The notes beneath the pieces were generated by a model, which was not told where the DNA came from, did no database searches, and saw nothing but the letters and a program-made list of their open reading frames with translations. Below are positions 1 to 6,118 of a stretch of 6,118 bases of DNA, in pieces. The stretch comes from Spirochaetales bacterium. Its GTDB lineage: Bacteria > Spirochaetota > Spirochaetia > Sphaerochaetales > Sphaerochaetaceae. A program made the position numbers and the translations under genes. Position 1 is the stretch's first letter, and the number at the start of each line of letters is the position of its first letter. Location of the stretch: assembly GCA_017632495.1 (NCBI GenBank), contig JAGBRG010000133.1, positions 1 through 6,118 on the forward strand, given 5' to 3'.

Positions 1-367
1 GATCGTCACAACAAACGGCTCAATCACAAGCGGTGCTGACCTCAAGGGTAAGTCAGTCTCCATCGGAGCTGTAGGTTCCGGAGTCTACTTCAACGCAATT
101 GACGTCCTGACAGCCTATGGTCTGACAGAGAAGGATATCAAGGCCGTCTACCAGAGCTTCGGCGATTCAGCTGACAGCCTCAAGGACGGAAAGATCGATG
201 CTGCATTCATCGTTGCAGGTGCACCGACAACAGCTATCACGGATCTTGCCACCGCAAAGACAGTCTTCCTTGTAAATATCGATGATGCACATGCTGATTC
301 ACTGATTGCAGCATCACCGTTCTACAGCAAGTACACAATCCCGGCAGGGACATACGGATCAAAGTGA
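1..367 (+). CDS. TAXI-family TRAP transporter solute-binding protein, 3' part, apparently short at its C terminus
   Basis: The reading frame is open from base 2 to the TGA at 365-367, giving 121 visible residues; the 5' end lies outside the window. The family binds a solute, often glutamate or another carboxylate, in the periplasm and hands it to a TRAP permease. Visible family marks are DLKGKSVSIGAVGSG near the left edge, a GLTEKDIKAVYQSFGDSADSLKDGKIDAAF stretch in two parts (SFGDSADSLKDG, then KIDAAFIVAGAPT), and then SPFYSKYTIPAGTY. In family members I remember, such as the Thermus thermophilus glutamate-binding TAXI protein, about 80 more residues follow the IPxGTY motif. Here only GSK follows before the stop. 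No missing tail is visible in another frame, because the permease gene starts at once. The protein may be truncated by deletion or may be a short variant. The family call is firm; whether it is functional is open. Confidence 0.85.
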   Translation, partial: IVTTNGSITSGADLKGKSVSIGAVGSGVYFNAIDVLTAYGLTEKDIKAVYQSFGDSADSLKDGKIDAAFIVAGAPTTAITDLATAKTVFLVNIDDAHADSLIAASPFYSKYTIPAGTYGSK

Positions 368-2364
368 TGTCAGATAAAAAACATGACGGGATGTCCGCAG
401 ATGAGATCATGCGCAAGTATGACAAAGAGTCTGCGACAAGAATCTGGACGGGCATCCCCAAAACTGCAGTAACGGTCATTACAGCACTGTTTTCACTGTA
501 CTGTATCTGGTCCACGCTGTTTTCTACAGCTGATATCCCAGTAAGGCTCACAGCCTTCCTGGGATTCAGTGTGATAATGGGATACCTCACATATCCGGCC
601 TCAAAGAAGCATGTCAGGGAAAACTACATCCCCTGGTATGACATTCTGATCATGGCCGTGGGTGCCTTCTGTTTCTTCTACTACTGTCTGAACTACAACC
701 GTCTGGTCATGACAATCACTTCAGCCAGTAAGATAAACCCGGCAAGTGAGACGGCCATAAAGGGTGCTGTATTCTATCTGCTGATTGGAATCATCTCGAT
801 TCTGGTCATGGCTGAGCTTTGCAGAAGATGTGTAGGCCTTCCGATTCTTTTCGTTGTCGGAGCTCTTTTGGTCTATACTTTCGCAAGCGGACAGAACCTT
901 CCGAGAGTCATCTACACCATGTTCTTCGGTACAAGCGGCCTTATGAGCACACCGCTTCAGGTCTGTGCCAAGTTCATAGCGCTTTTCATCATATTCGGAG
1001 CATTCCTTGAAAGAACCGGAGTTGCAAGCTTCTTCATTGACCTTGCAAACTCCCTTGTAGGATGGGCTTCTGGCGGACCTGCAAAGGTTGCAGTCATCTC
1101 TTCTGCTCTTTGCGGCATGGTATCAGGTTCGAGTGTCGGAAACACCGTCACAACCGGTTCCATAACAATTCCGATGATGAAGGAGACAGGCTATAAGGGC
1201 GAGTTCGCAGGAGCCGTTGAGGCGGCAGCCTCCACAGGCGGTCAGATAATGCCACCGATTATGGGAGCCGCAGCGTTTCTCATGGCCGAGTACATGGGAG
1301 AACCCTATATCAAGGTAGCCCTGTGGGCGATTCTGCCTGCTGTGCTCTACTTTACAGGAATCTTCATTTCGGTCCACCTTGAAGCAAAGAAGCTCGGCCT
1401 GAAGGGCATTCCACGCGAGAATCTTCCAAAAATCGGTTCTCTTATGAAGGACATCTACCTTCTTCTGCCTCTGGTTCTTCTTGTGACTCTTGTTGCCGGA
1501 AACATCAGATCTCTTTCCTACTCTGCTTCAATTGCTATTGCTGTTGCAATTCTTGTTGCAATTCCGGGTCATATCAGATCTGAAAAGACATTCGCAGGAA
1601 CTGCAAAGAAGACAGGAAAGATGATAGTAGATTCCCTTTCCGCAGGCGGAAAGAGCTGTATCACAGTCATAGTTGCATGTTCCATGGCAGGTATGGTCGC
1701 AGGATGCATCACGGTAACCGGCCTTGCATCAAGACTCATCGGTGCCATTGTCTCCATAAGCGAGTCAATTCCGTACCCGATGATCGGACTGTTCATCGCA
1801 CTGGTTCTGACAATGCTCTGCTGCATCATCCTTGGCATGGGTGTTCCAACCACAGCAAACTACTGCATCATGGCATCGACCTGTGCACCGATTCTGATTC
1901 AGCTCGGAATTCCCCGTGTTGCCGCACACTTTTTCGTATTCTATTTCGGAATAGTCGCCGACATCACACCTCCTGTGGCGCTTGCAGCATATGCAGGTTC
2001 TGCTATAGCAAGATCGGATCCGATGAAAACCGGAGTCAATGCAACAAAGCTGGCCATAGCCGCCTTTATTGTTCCTTATATGTTCTGTCTGAATCCTTCG
2101 ATGCTCCTGATGAACCAGGGCTTCTTCAAGGCCGTGCAGAGCATCGTAACATCACTTATCGGACTCTTCGGAGTCTCGATGGGTCTTGAAGGCTATCTGA
2201 GCGGGAAAATCAAGACACCGTTCAGAATCCTGGCAGCAGCAACTGGCCTACTGCTGATTTATCCGGGAACAGTCTCGGATATCATCGGAATAATCGGTGT
2301 TGGACTTGTGATAGTGCTCAACATTCTTTCCTCTCGCTCAGCAGGAAAAGACCAGGCGATCTGA
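367..2364 (+). CDS. TRAP transporter permease, fused small (DctQ-like) and large (DctM-like) subunits
   Basis: This 665-residue inner-membrane protein would be the ion-coupled channel of the TRAP system, receiving substrate from the TAXI receptor encoded just upstream. The N-terminal part (about residues 30-160) has four hydrophobic segments and replaces the separate DctQ subunit; the rest is DctM-like with many membrane spans. Family motifs are SGSSVGNTVTTGSITIPMMK (253-272), EAAASTGGQIMPPIMG (285-300), LGMGVPTTANY (489-499) and DITPPVALAAYAG (from 532). The soluble start MSADEIMRKYDKESATR is also usual for the fused family, and the length is in the normal range. ATG 367 is chosen over GTG 364 because it overlaps the upstream stop as TGATG, which suggests translational coupling. 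The Shine-Dalgarno sequence is poor: GGA at 356-358, or AGGGA at 346-350, which is too far away. The transported solute cannot be read from the sequence. Confidence 0.93.
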   Translation: MSDKKHDGMSADEIMRKYDKESATRIWTGIPKTAVTVITALFSLYCIWSTLFSTADIPVRLTAFLGFSVIMGYLTYPASKKHVRENYIPWYDILIMAVGAFCFFYYCLNYNRLVMTITSASKINPASETAIKGAVFYLLIGIISILVMAELCRRCVGLPILFVVGALLVYTFASGQNLPRVIYTMFFGTSGLMSTPLQVCAKFIALFIIFGAFLERTGVASFFIDLANSLVGWASGGPAKVAVISSALCGMVSGSSVGNTVTTGSITIPMMKETGYKGEFAGAVEAAASTGGQIMPPIMGAAAFLMAEYMGEPYIKVALWAILPAVLYFTGIFISVHLEAKKLGLKGIPRENLPKIGSLMKDIYLLLPLVLLVTLVAGNIRSLSYSASIAIAVAILVAIPGHIRSEKTFAGTAKKTGKMIVDSLSAGGKSCITVIVACSMAGMVAGCITVTGLASRLIGAIVSISESIPYPMIGLFIALVLTMLCCIILGMGVPTTANYCIMASTCAPILIQLGIPRVAAHFFVFYFGIVADITPPVALAAYAGSAIARSDPMKTGVNATKLAIAAFIVPYMFCLNPSMLLMNQGFFKAVQSIVTSLIGLFGVSMGLEGYLSGKIKTPFRILAAATGLLLIYPGTVSDIIGIIGVGLVIVLNILSSRSAGKDQAI

Positions 2365-2392
2365 TTTCAAACATAAAACTGATTCTATTTGC

Positions 2393-2431
2393 AACCGGGA
2401 CGGCAAGACAATCTTGCTGTCCCAGTTTGTT
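2393..2431 (+). terminator. Probable intrinsic terminator of the TRAP operon
   Basis: GGGACGGCAAGA (2397-2408) pairs with TCTTGCTGTCCC (2412-2423) over 12 pairs with one G-U wobble and a CAA loop. After one mismatch (C2396/A2424) the stem can extend by AAC (2393-2395) with GTT (2425-2427). The T-rich tail is short and broken (TTTGTT, 2426-2431). The hairpin starts 28 bases after the permease stop. It fits a transcription end or 3' mRNA-protecting structure separating the TRAP unit from the sugar ABC unit. The stem is directly visible; efficient termination is inferred, and the weak tail lowers certainty. Confidence 0.75.
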
Positions 2432-2565
2432 CAAGGCTTCAACGAATTCTTTTCCAGCAAAAAATATACGTTAAAAAAAAGCATATTTTATATGACAATG
2501 TTGTTCTTTTTATTCAGAAACTTTGTCCTAAGTTTTTTTCACTAAAAGAGTTAAATAAAATTTTC
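2432..2565. other. AT-rich non-coding spacer upstream of the sugar ABC promoter
   Basis: This stretch is much richer in A and T than the genes on either side and contains A and T runs, for example around 2473-2480 and 2533-2539. I see no convincing gene. The base composition and position suit an upstream promoter region, with possible UP-element-like A/T tracts just before the -35 box or sites for a regulator. No clear operator palindrome was found, so no regulator is proposed. Confidence 0.5.
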
Positions 2566-2594
2566 TTGCTTTTGAAAAATACGTGCTCTATAAT
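2566..2594 (+). promoter_or_regulatory. Sigma-70-type promoter for the chvE-mmsA-mmsB operon
   Basis: A perfect -10 box TATAAT (2589-2594) lies exactly 17 bases downstream of TTGCTT (2566-2571), which keeps the TTG of the -35 consensus but matches only three of six positions. Transcription would start near 2601-2602, leaving a leader of about 70 bases before chvE. The weak -35 box would suit activation or dependence on the AT-rich upstream region. The boxes are seen directly; activity and start point are inferred. Confidence 0.72.
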
Positions 2595-2607
2595 TCATTG
2601 TACAGGG

Positions 2608-2632
2608 CGTGGGGTTAAAAACCTTGCGTTTT
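2608..2632 (+). promoter_or_regulatory. Leader hairpin followed by a short U-run, possible attenuator
   Basis: CGTGGGGTT (2608-2616) can pair with AACCTTGCG (2620-2628) around an AAA loop. Three of the nine pairs are G-U wobbles. TTTT (2629-2632) follows at once, so the arrangement resembles a weak intrinsic terminator a few bases after the predicted transcription start. It could also act as a 5' stabilising stem. The wobbles make it only moderately stable, and no competing anti-terminator pairing was recognised. Confidence 0.35.
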
Positions 2633-2658
2633 ATAAAGAATGGCGTAATGCCGGAAAA

Positions 2659-2664
2659 AAGGAG
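2659..2664 (+). promoter_or_regulatory. Ribosome binding site of chvE
   Basis: AAGGAG lies six bases before ATG 2671, an ideal match and spacing. It fixes the chvE start and predicts strong translation, as expected for an abundant binding protein. Confidence 0.9.
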
Positions 2665-2670
2665 TAAAAG

Positions 2671-3729
2671 ATGAAGAAACTTATTGTTGCACTTCTTGTC
2701 CTCGTATGCTGCTTCTCACTGTTCGCACAGGCCGCAGCAGAAAGCTCAGGAAAGACACGCATCGGTGTCGCAATGCCTACAAAGGACCTTCAGAGATGGA
2801 ACCAGGATGGTGACAACATGAAGAAGTTGCTTGAGGCAGCAGGTTATGAGGTCGAACTGCTCTATGCAGGTAACGATATCGCACAGCAGGTCTCCCAGGT
2901 TGAGAACATGATCAACAACGGATGCAAAGTCCTGGTCATCGCTTCAATCGACGGAAGCTCACTCGGAACTCCTCTTGCAGAAGCTAAGGCAAAGGGAATC
3001 CCCGTAATCGCCTACGACCGTCTCATCATGAACACAGACGCAGTAGACTACTATGCAACATTCGACAACTACATGGTCGGAACCAAGCAGGGCGAGTACA
3101 TTGAGAAGGCTCTCGGACTCAAGGACGGCAAGGGACCTTACAACATGGAAATCTTCACTGGTGACCCAGGCGACAACAACGCACTGTTCTTCTACGGCGG
3201 AGCTATGGATGTCGTAAGACCGTACATCGAGAAGGGTCAGCTGATTGTCAACTCAAAGCAGGTTGATTTCGCAGAAGTTGCAACAGCCAACTGGTCAACA
3301 GAGAATGCACAGAACAGAATGGAGGCTATCCTCTCATCCTACTATGCAGGCGGAAAGACTCTGGACGTTGTCCTCTGCTCAAACGACTCAACAGCTCTCG
3401 GAGTTGAGAACGCTCTTGCCAACAACTACAAGGGTGCATGGCCGGTAATCACCGGACAGGACTGTGATATTGCCAACGTCAAGAACATGCTTGCCGGAAA
3501 GCAGTCAATGTCAATCTTCAAGGATACCAGAACTCTCGCAGCTAAGGTCGTCGAGATGGTCGATGCCATTGCTAAGGGTGCCAAGGCTCCTGTCAACGAC
3601 ACATCAACATACAACAACGGTGTCAAGGTTGTCCCGAGCTACCTCTGTGAGCCGGTATTTGCAGATGTCAACAACTACAAGGAGCTTCTGCTCGATTCCG
3701 GTTACTACACAGCTGACCAGCTGAAGTAA
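2671..3729 (+). CDS. chvE: Multiple-monosaccharide ABC transporter, periplasmic sugar-binding protein (ChvE type)
   Basis: This 352-residue secreted protein should capture aldose monosaccharides and deliver them to the MmsA-MmsB importer encoded next. Residues 1 to about 21 form a signal peptide: MKK, a hydrophobic core, then LFAQA with a likely cleavage after AQA. Cysteines 13 and 14 lie inside the core and do not form a lipobox, so a soluble periplasmic protein is expected. The mature part follows the two-lobed periplasmic-binding-protein type 1 fold. Conserved stretches include RIGVAMPTKDLQRWNQDG (30-47), VIASIDGSSLG (from 89), VIAYDRLI (112-119), FTGDPGDNNALFF (from 162), CSNDSTALGV (from 236) and ITGQDCD (260-266). 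The pattern and length match ChvE, close to XylF-like xylose binders. In Agrobacterium ChvE binds several sugars and also signals to a sensor kinase; no such partner is visible here, so only transport is inferred. The exact sugar is unknown. Confidence 0.92.
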   Translation: MKKLIVALLVLVCCFSLFAQAAAESSGKTRIGVAMPTKDLQRWNQDGDNMKKLLEAAGYEVELLYAGNDIAQQVSQVENMINNGCKVLVIASIDGSSLGTPLAEAKAKGIPVIAYDRLIMNTDAVDYYATFDNYMVGTKQGEYIEKALGLKDGKGPYNMEIFTGDPGDNNALFFYGGAMDVVRPYIEKGQLIVNSKQVDFAEVATANWSTENAQNRMEAILSSYYAGGKTLDVVLCSNDSTALGVENALANNYKGAWPVITGQDCDIANVKNMLAGKQSMSIFKDTRTLAAKVVEMVDAIAKGAKAPVNDTSTYNNGVKVVPSYLCEPVFADVNNYKELLLDSGYYTADQLK

Positions 3730-3760
3730 TTTCAACTATATCAGTTAATTAGTAATCGTC

Positions 3761-3792
3761 ATGCGGATACTTCAGAAATGGAGTATCCGCGT
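3761..3792 (+). terminator. Stem-loop between chvE and mmsA, partial terminator or mRNA stabiliser
   Basis: GCGGATACT (3763-3771) pairs perfectly with AGTATCCGC (3782-3790). The stem can extend inward by T3772-G3781 and C3773-G3780, leaving an AGAAAT loop, and outward by T3762-G3791 and A3761-T3792. Only TTTAT follows, so the U-tract is weak. In many importer operons a structure after the binding-protein gene protects its message or stops some transcripts, giving more binding protein than membrane components. That role is inferred here from position, 31 bases after the chvE stop. Confidence 0.6.
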
Positions 3793-3804
3793 TTATCGTT
3801 AGAC

Positions 3805-3810
3805 AGGAGA
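3805..3810 (+). promoter_or_regulatory. Ribosome binding site that decides the mmsA start
   Basis: AGGAGA is the only strong Shine-Dalgarno match in the 90-base gap after chvE. It lies downstream of the in-frame ATG at 3778 and so cannot serve it. Counting from the end of AGGAG (3809), it sits ten bases before TTG 3820, seven before ATT 3817 and one before TTG 3811. TTG 3820 is the best usable start. Confidence 0.75.
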
Positions 3811-3819
3811 TTGTTTATT

Positions 3820-5370
3820 TTGAGCACCACACTTTTGGAATTAAAGAACATCACCAAAACCTTCCCGGGTGTAAAGGCACTTGATAATGTTAATCTCAAA
3901 GTGGAAGACGGTGAGATCCATGCTCTTGTAGGAGAGAATGGAGCCGGAAAATCAACACTCATGAAGGTTCTGAGCGGAATTCACCCATACGGAACCTACA
4001 AAGGCGAAATCATCTATGACGGTGAGCGCTGTAAATTCACGAAAATCACAGACAGTGAGAAGAAAGGCATAGTCATCATCCATCAGGAGCTTGCCCTTAT
4101 CCCCTATCTCTCAATCGGAGAAAATATGTTCCTCGGAAACGAGAGGGGAAAAAAGTATGCCATAGACTGGGATGAGACCTTCAACCTGGCTGATAAATAT
4201 CTTAAGCAGGTCGGACTCAAAGAGTCATCCAAGACACTGGTCAAAGATATCGGAGTCGGAAAGATGCAGCTTGTCGAGATTGCAAAGGCCCTTGCCAAGA
4301 ACGCAAGGCTTCTGATTCTGGACGAGCCTACTTCATCGCTCAACGAATCCGAATCCAGAGCCCTTCTGAATCTTCTTCTGGAATTCAAGAAGAAGGGAAT
4401 GACATCAATTATCATTTCACACAAGCTGAATGAGATTTCCTACGTAGCCGACCAAATCACAATCATCAGAGACGGACAGACCATCGAGACTCTTAACAAG
4501 GCCACCGATGATATCTCCGAGGCCCGCATCATCAAGGGCATGGTAGGCCGAGACCTTACCGACCGCTTCCCAAAGCGTGAGGCTCATGAGATCGGCGATG
4601 TCATGATGGAAGTCAAGAACTGGAACGTCTATCATCCGGTCTTCCTTGAGAAGAAAGTCATTGATAATGTTTCGTTCAATGTGCGCCGCGGTGAGGTTCT
4701 GGGAATCGCAGGCCTTATGGGAGCCGGAAGAACAGAGCTTTCAATGAGTATCTTCGGAAAAAGCTACGGAACCCAGATATCCGGAAAGATCAAGATCAAC
4801 GGCAAGGAAGTACATCTGAATACCGTAAAAGAAGCCATTGCCCACGGCCTTGCATATGTCACTGAAGATAGAAAAGGCAACGGTCTGATTCTTCCCAACG
4901 CAATTAAGATGAACATCTCACTCTCGAACCTCGCCGAGGTTGCCAACAAGCAGGGAGTCATTGATGTGGATAAGGAGCATCAGGTCGCCAAGGGCTACAG
5001 GAAAGAACTGAAGATCAAATGTCCGACCGTTGAACAGCATGTAGGAAACCTCTCAGGAGGAAACCAGCAGAAGGTTCTTCTTGCAAAGTGGATGTTCGCA
5101 AAACCTGATATCCTGATTCTTGACGAGCCTACCAGAGGTATTGATGTCGGAGCCAAGTACGAAATCTACTGCATCATCAACCAGCTGGTGGAAATGGGAA
5201 AATCGGTCATACTGATCAGCTCCGAGCTGCCCGAGGTCCTTGGAATGGCCGACAGAATATATGTCATGGACGAAGGCCGTATCGTCGGGGAACTTGATGC
5301 CGCATCCGCAAGCCAGGAATCGATTATGGAGTGCATAGTCGCTTCCCAGAAGAAAAAAGGAGGAAAATGA
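3820..5370 (+). CDS. mmsA: Multiple-monosaccharide ABC transporter, two-domain ATP-binding protein (MmsA/GguA)
   Basis: This 516-residue cytoplasmic ATPase would power sugar import through MmsB. It has two nucleotide-binding domains, as in RbsA, MglA and XylG. Domain 1 has Walker A GENGAGKST (38-46), Q-loop Gln89, a degenerate signature VGKMQLVEIAKAL (146-158), Walker B LLILDEP (164-170) and switch His201. Domain 2 has an altered Walker A GLMGAGRTE (298-306), with Arg replacing the usual Lys, a good signature LSGGNQQK (411-418), Walker B ILILDEP (431-437), and Ser468 where the switch His should be (ISSELPE). This asymmetry is normal for the family: one composite ATP site is expected to be active and the other degenerate. 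TTG 3820 gives the start MSTTLLELKNITKTFPG, which lines up with family members. The in-frame ATG at 3778 would add 14 unlike residues and lies in a hairpin loop. The end overlaps mmsB. Confidence 0.93.
   Translation: MSTTLLELKNITKTFPGVKALDNVNLKVEDGEIHALVGENGAGKSTLMKVLSGIHPYGTYKGEIIYDGERCKFTKITDSEKKGIVIIHQELALIPYLSIGENMFLGNERGKKYAIDWDETFNLADKYLKQVGLKESSKTLVKDIGVGKMQLVEIAKALAKNARLLILDEPTSSLNESESRALLNLLLEFKKKGMTSIIISHKLNEISYVADQITIIRDGQTIETLNKATDDISEARIIKGMVGRDLTDRFPKREAHEIGDVMMEVKNWNVYHPVFLEKKVIDNVSFNVRRGEVLGIAGLMGAGRTELSMSIFGKSYGTQISGKIKINGKEVHLNTVKEAIAHGLAYVTEDRKGNGLILPNAIKMNISLSNLAEVANKQGVIDVDKEHQVAKGYRKELKIKCPTVEQHVGNLSGGNQQKVLLAKWMFAKPDILILDEPTRGIDVGAKYEIYCIINQLVEMGKSVILISSELPEVLGMADRIYVMDEGRIVGELDAASASQESIMECIVASQKKKGGK
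5358..5363 (+). promoter_or_regulatory. Ribosome binding site of mmsB inside the mmsA end
   Basis: AGGAGG is a perfect Shine-Dalgarno core within the last codons of mmsA. It is three bases from ATG 5367 and six from ATG 5370, so spacing favours the second ATG. Confidence 0.85.
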
Positions 5371-6118
5371 TGGATAAGGTAAAAGAGATTTTCAAAAAAT
5401 ATACGATGGTTCTTGTTCTGATTCTGGTTATCATAGCCTTCACAATCGGAACAAGGGGAAGAATGCTTCTTCCTGCTAACATCAACAACCTCATCGCGCA
5501 GAACGCCTACGTCTTTGTGCTTGCGACAGGTATGCTGCTCTGTATTCTCACAGGTGGAAACATCGACCTTTCAGTCGGTTCTGTCGTCTGTTTCGTCGGT
5601 GCCGTCGGCGGATCAATGATGGTCAATGCCAAGCTCCCGATCTGGCTTGCAATGATTGCGATGATTGCCGTAGGTCTTGCTATAGGTGCCTGGCAGGGAT
5701 TCTGGATTGCATATATGAAGATTCCTCCGTTCATCACGACACTTGCCGGAATGCTTGTTTTCAGAGGTCTTGCAAACGTCATCCTCAACGGCCTTACCCT
5801 GGCTCCGATGCCTGCTTCCTATCTGAACTTGTTCAACAGCTATATTCCTGATTTCTTCCATGTCGAGGGCTTCAACGTGACATGTATGCTGTTCGGTATC
5901 ATTGTGGCCGTTGTCTCTTCCGTTCTGTCAATCAGAGGAAGAGCTGTGAAGATCAGCAAGGGCTACACTGTAGAAAGCTTCTCATCAATGATTGTGAGAC
6001 TTGTCATCATTGACCTGGCAATCCTGGCCTTTGTGTTCAAGCTTTCACAGTACAAAGGAATTCCTGTTGTCCTTCTGTGGGTTGCTGTTGTAATCATCAT
6101 CTACAACTACATCACATC
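5370..6118 (+). CDS. mmsB: Multiple-monosaccharide ABC transporter permease (MmsB/GguB), 5' part
   Basis: About 249 codons are visible; the frame is still open at the window edge, so the 3' end is missing. Family members are roughly 400 residues long as I recall. The protein would be the inner-membrane channel for sugars released by ChvE, driven by MmsA. It starts with a short basic stretch (MDKVKEIFKKY) and a first membrane segment (about 12-26). The permease-2 family mark LTGGNIDLSVGS is at 60-71, and IPPFITTLAGMLVFRGL is at 118-134, the region typical of RbsC/XylH-like permeases. Further hydrophobic segments follow, including about 175-195 and two near the window end. The GRAVKISKGYTVESF loop before the last visible segments fits the GguB branch. 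ATG 5370 overlaps the mmsA TGA by one base; ATG 5367, in the same frame, would add one Met. Coupled translation with mmsA is likely. Confidence 0.9.
   Translation, partial: MDKVKEIFKKYTMVLVLILVIIAFTIGTRGRMLLPANINNLIAQNAYVFVLATGMLLCILTGGNIDLSVGSVVCFVGAVGGSMMVNAKLPIWLAMIAMIAVGLAIGAWQGFWIAYMKIPPFITTLAGMLVFRGLANVILNGLTLAPMPASYLNLFNSYIPDFFHVEGFNVTCMLFGIIVAVVSSVLSIRGRAVKISKGYTVESFSSMIVRLVIIDLAILAFVFKLSQYKGIPVVLLWVAVVIIIYNYIT

Noticed and set aside
2461..2489. Inverted repeat AAAATAT / ATATTTT with a 15-base spacer
   Set aside because: The arms are low-complexity A/T sequence in an AT-rich spacer, where such matches are expected by chance, and the spacer is itself mostly A.
2389..2667. Forward open frame of 92 codons in the gap between the two operons
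   Set aside because: It starts within the terminator hairpin region and runs through the promoter, leader and chvE ribosome binding site. It has no ribosome binding site of its own, and its composition reflects AT-rich spacer DNA.
2640..2674. Tiny frames ATG-GCG-TAA (2640-2648) and an 8-residue frame (2648-2674) overlapping the chvE ATG
   Set aside because: Neither has a ribosome binding site, and frames this short arise easily by chance. A leader peptide cannot be supported.
2707..2712. Cys13-Cys14 of ChvE as a lipoprotein attachment site
   Set aside because: The preceding residues (Val-Leu-Val) do not form a lipobox, and the cysteines lie in the middle of the hydrophobic core. A type I cleavage site at AQA fits better.
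4104..4635. Reverse-strand open frames opposite mmsA (and similar ones opposite the other genes)
   Set aside because: They are antisense shadows of well-supported coding sequence, with no recognisable protein features or promoter and ribosome binding signals.
4711..5226. Loss of Walker A Lys and switch His in the second MmsA domain as a sign of a decaying gene
   Set aside because: GLMGAGRTE and ISSELPE are standard in RbsA/MglA-type sugar ATPases, so this is family-normal asymmetry.
1..6118. Search for IS elements, CRISPR arrays, tRNA or rRNA genes, integration sites and defence or toxin genes
   Set aside because: None is visible. All coding space is taken by transporter genes, and the gaps explain themselves as terminator, promoter and leader sequence.

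Overview
The window holds two neighbouring nutrient-uptake systems, all on the + strand. It has no mobile element, RNA gene, CRISPR array or regulator gene that I can see. No undescribed biological system stands out. The most unusual feature is a TAXI-type binding protein whose reading frame ends well before the usual end of its family.

Region 1 (1-2364) is the end of a TRAP (tripartite ATP-independent periplasmic) transporter operon. It contains the 3' part of a TAXI-family periplasmic receptor gene, then a gene for a fused small-plus-large membrane subunit (DctQ-DctM type). The two genes overlap by one base (TGATG). A strong stem-loop at 2393-2427 closes this transcription unit.

Region 2 (2365-2670, 306 bases) has no gene. 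After the terminator-like hairpin it becomes AT-rich, then carries a good sigma-70-type promoter (2566-2594), a short leader with a small hairpin and a U-run, and a clear ribosome binding site.

Region 3 (2671-6118) is a multiple-monosaccharide ABC importer operon of the ChvE/GguA/GguB (chvE-mmsA-mmsB) type. It encodes a secreted sugar-binding protein, a two-domain ATPase and a membrane permease that runs off the end. A stable stem-loop lies between chvE and mmsA. mmsA most likely starts at a TTG codon and not at the ATG further upstream. mmsA and mmsB are translationally coupled. The binding protein would capture sugars in the periplasm, the permease would form the channel, and the ATPase would drive import. 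The TRAP system would use an ion gradient for a different solute, usually an organic acid or amino acid.

The organism appears to be a diderm bacterium with balanced base composition, since the ABC binding protein has a type I signal peptide and no lipobox. The signal-peptide style and the mix of transporters would suit a host-associated or anaerobic spirochaete (Treponema or Sphaerochaeta type). That is an impression from sequence style and is held with low confidence.
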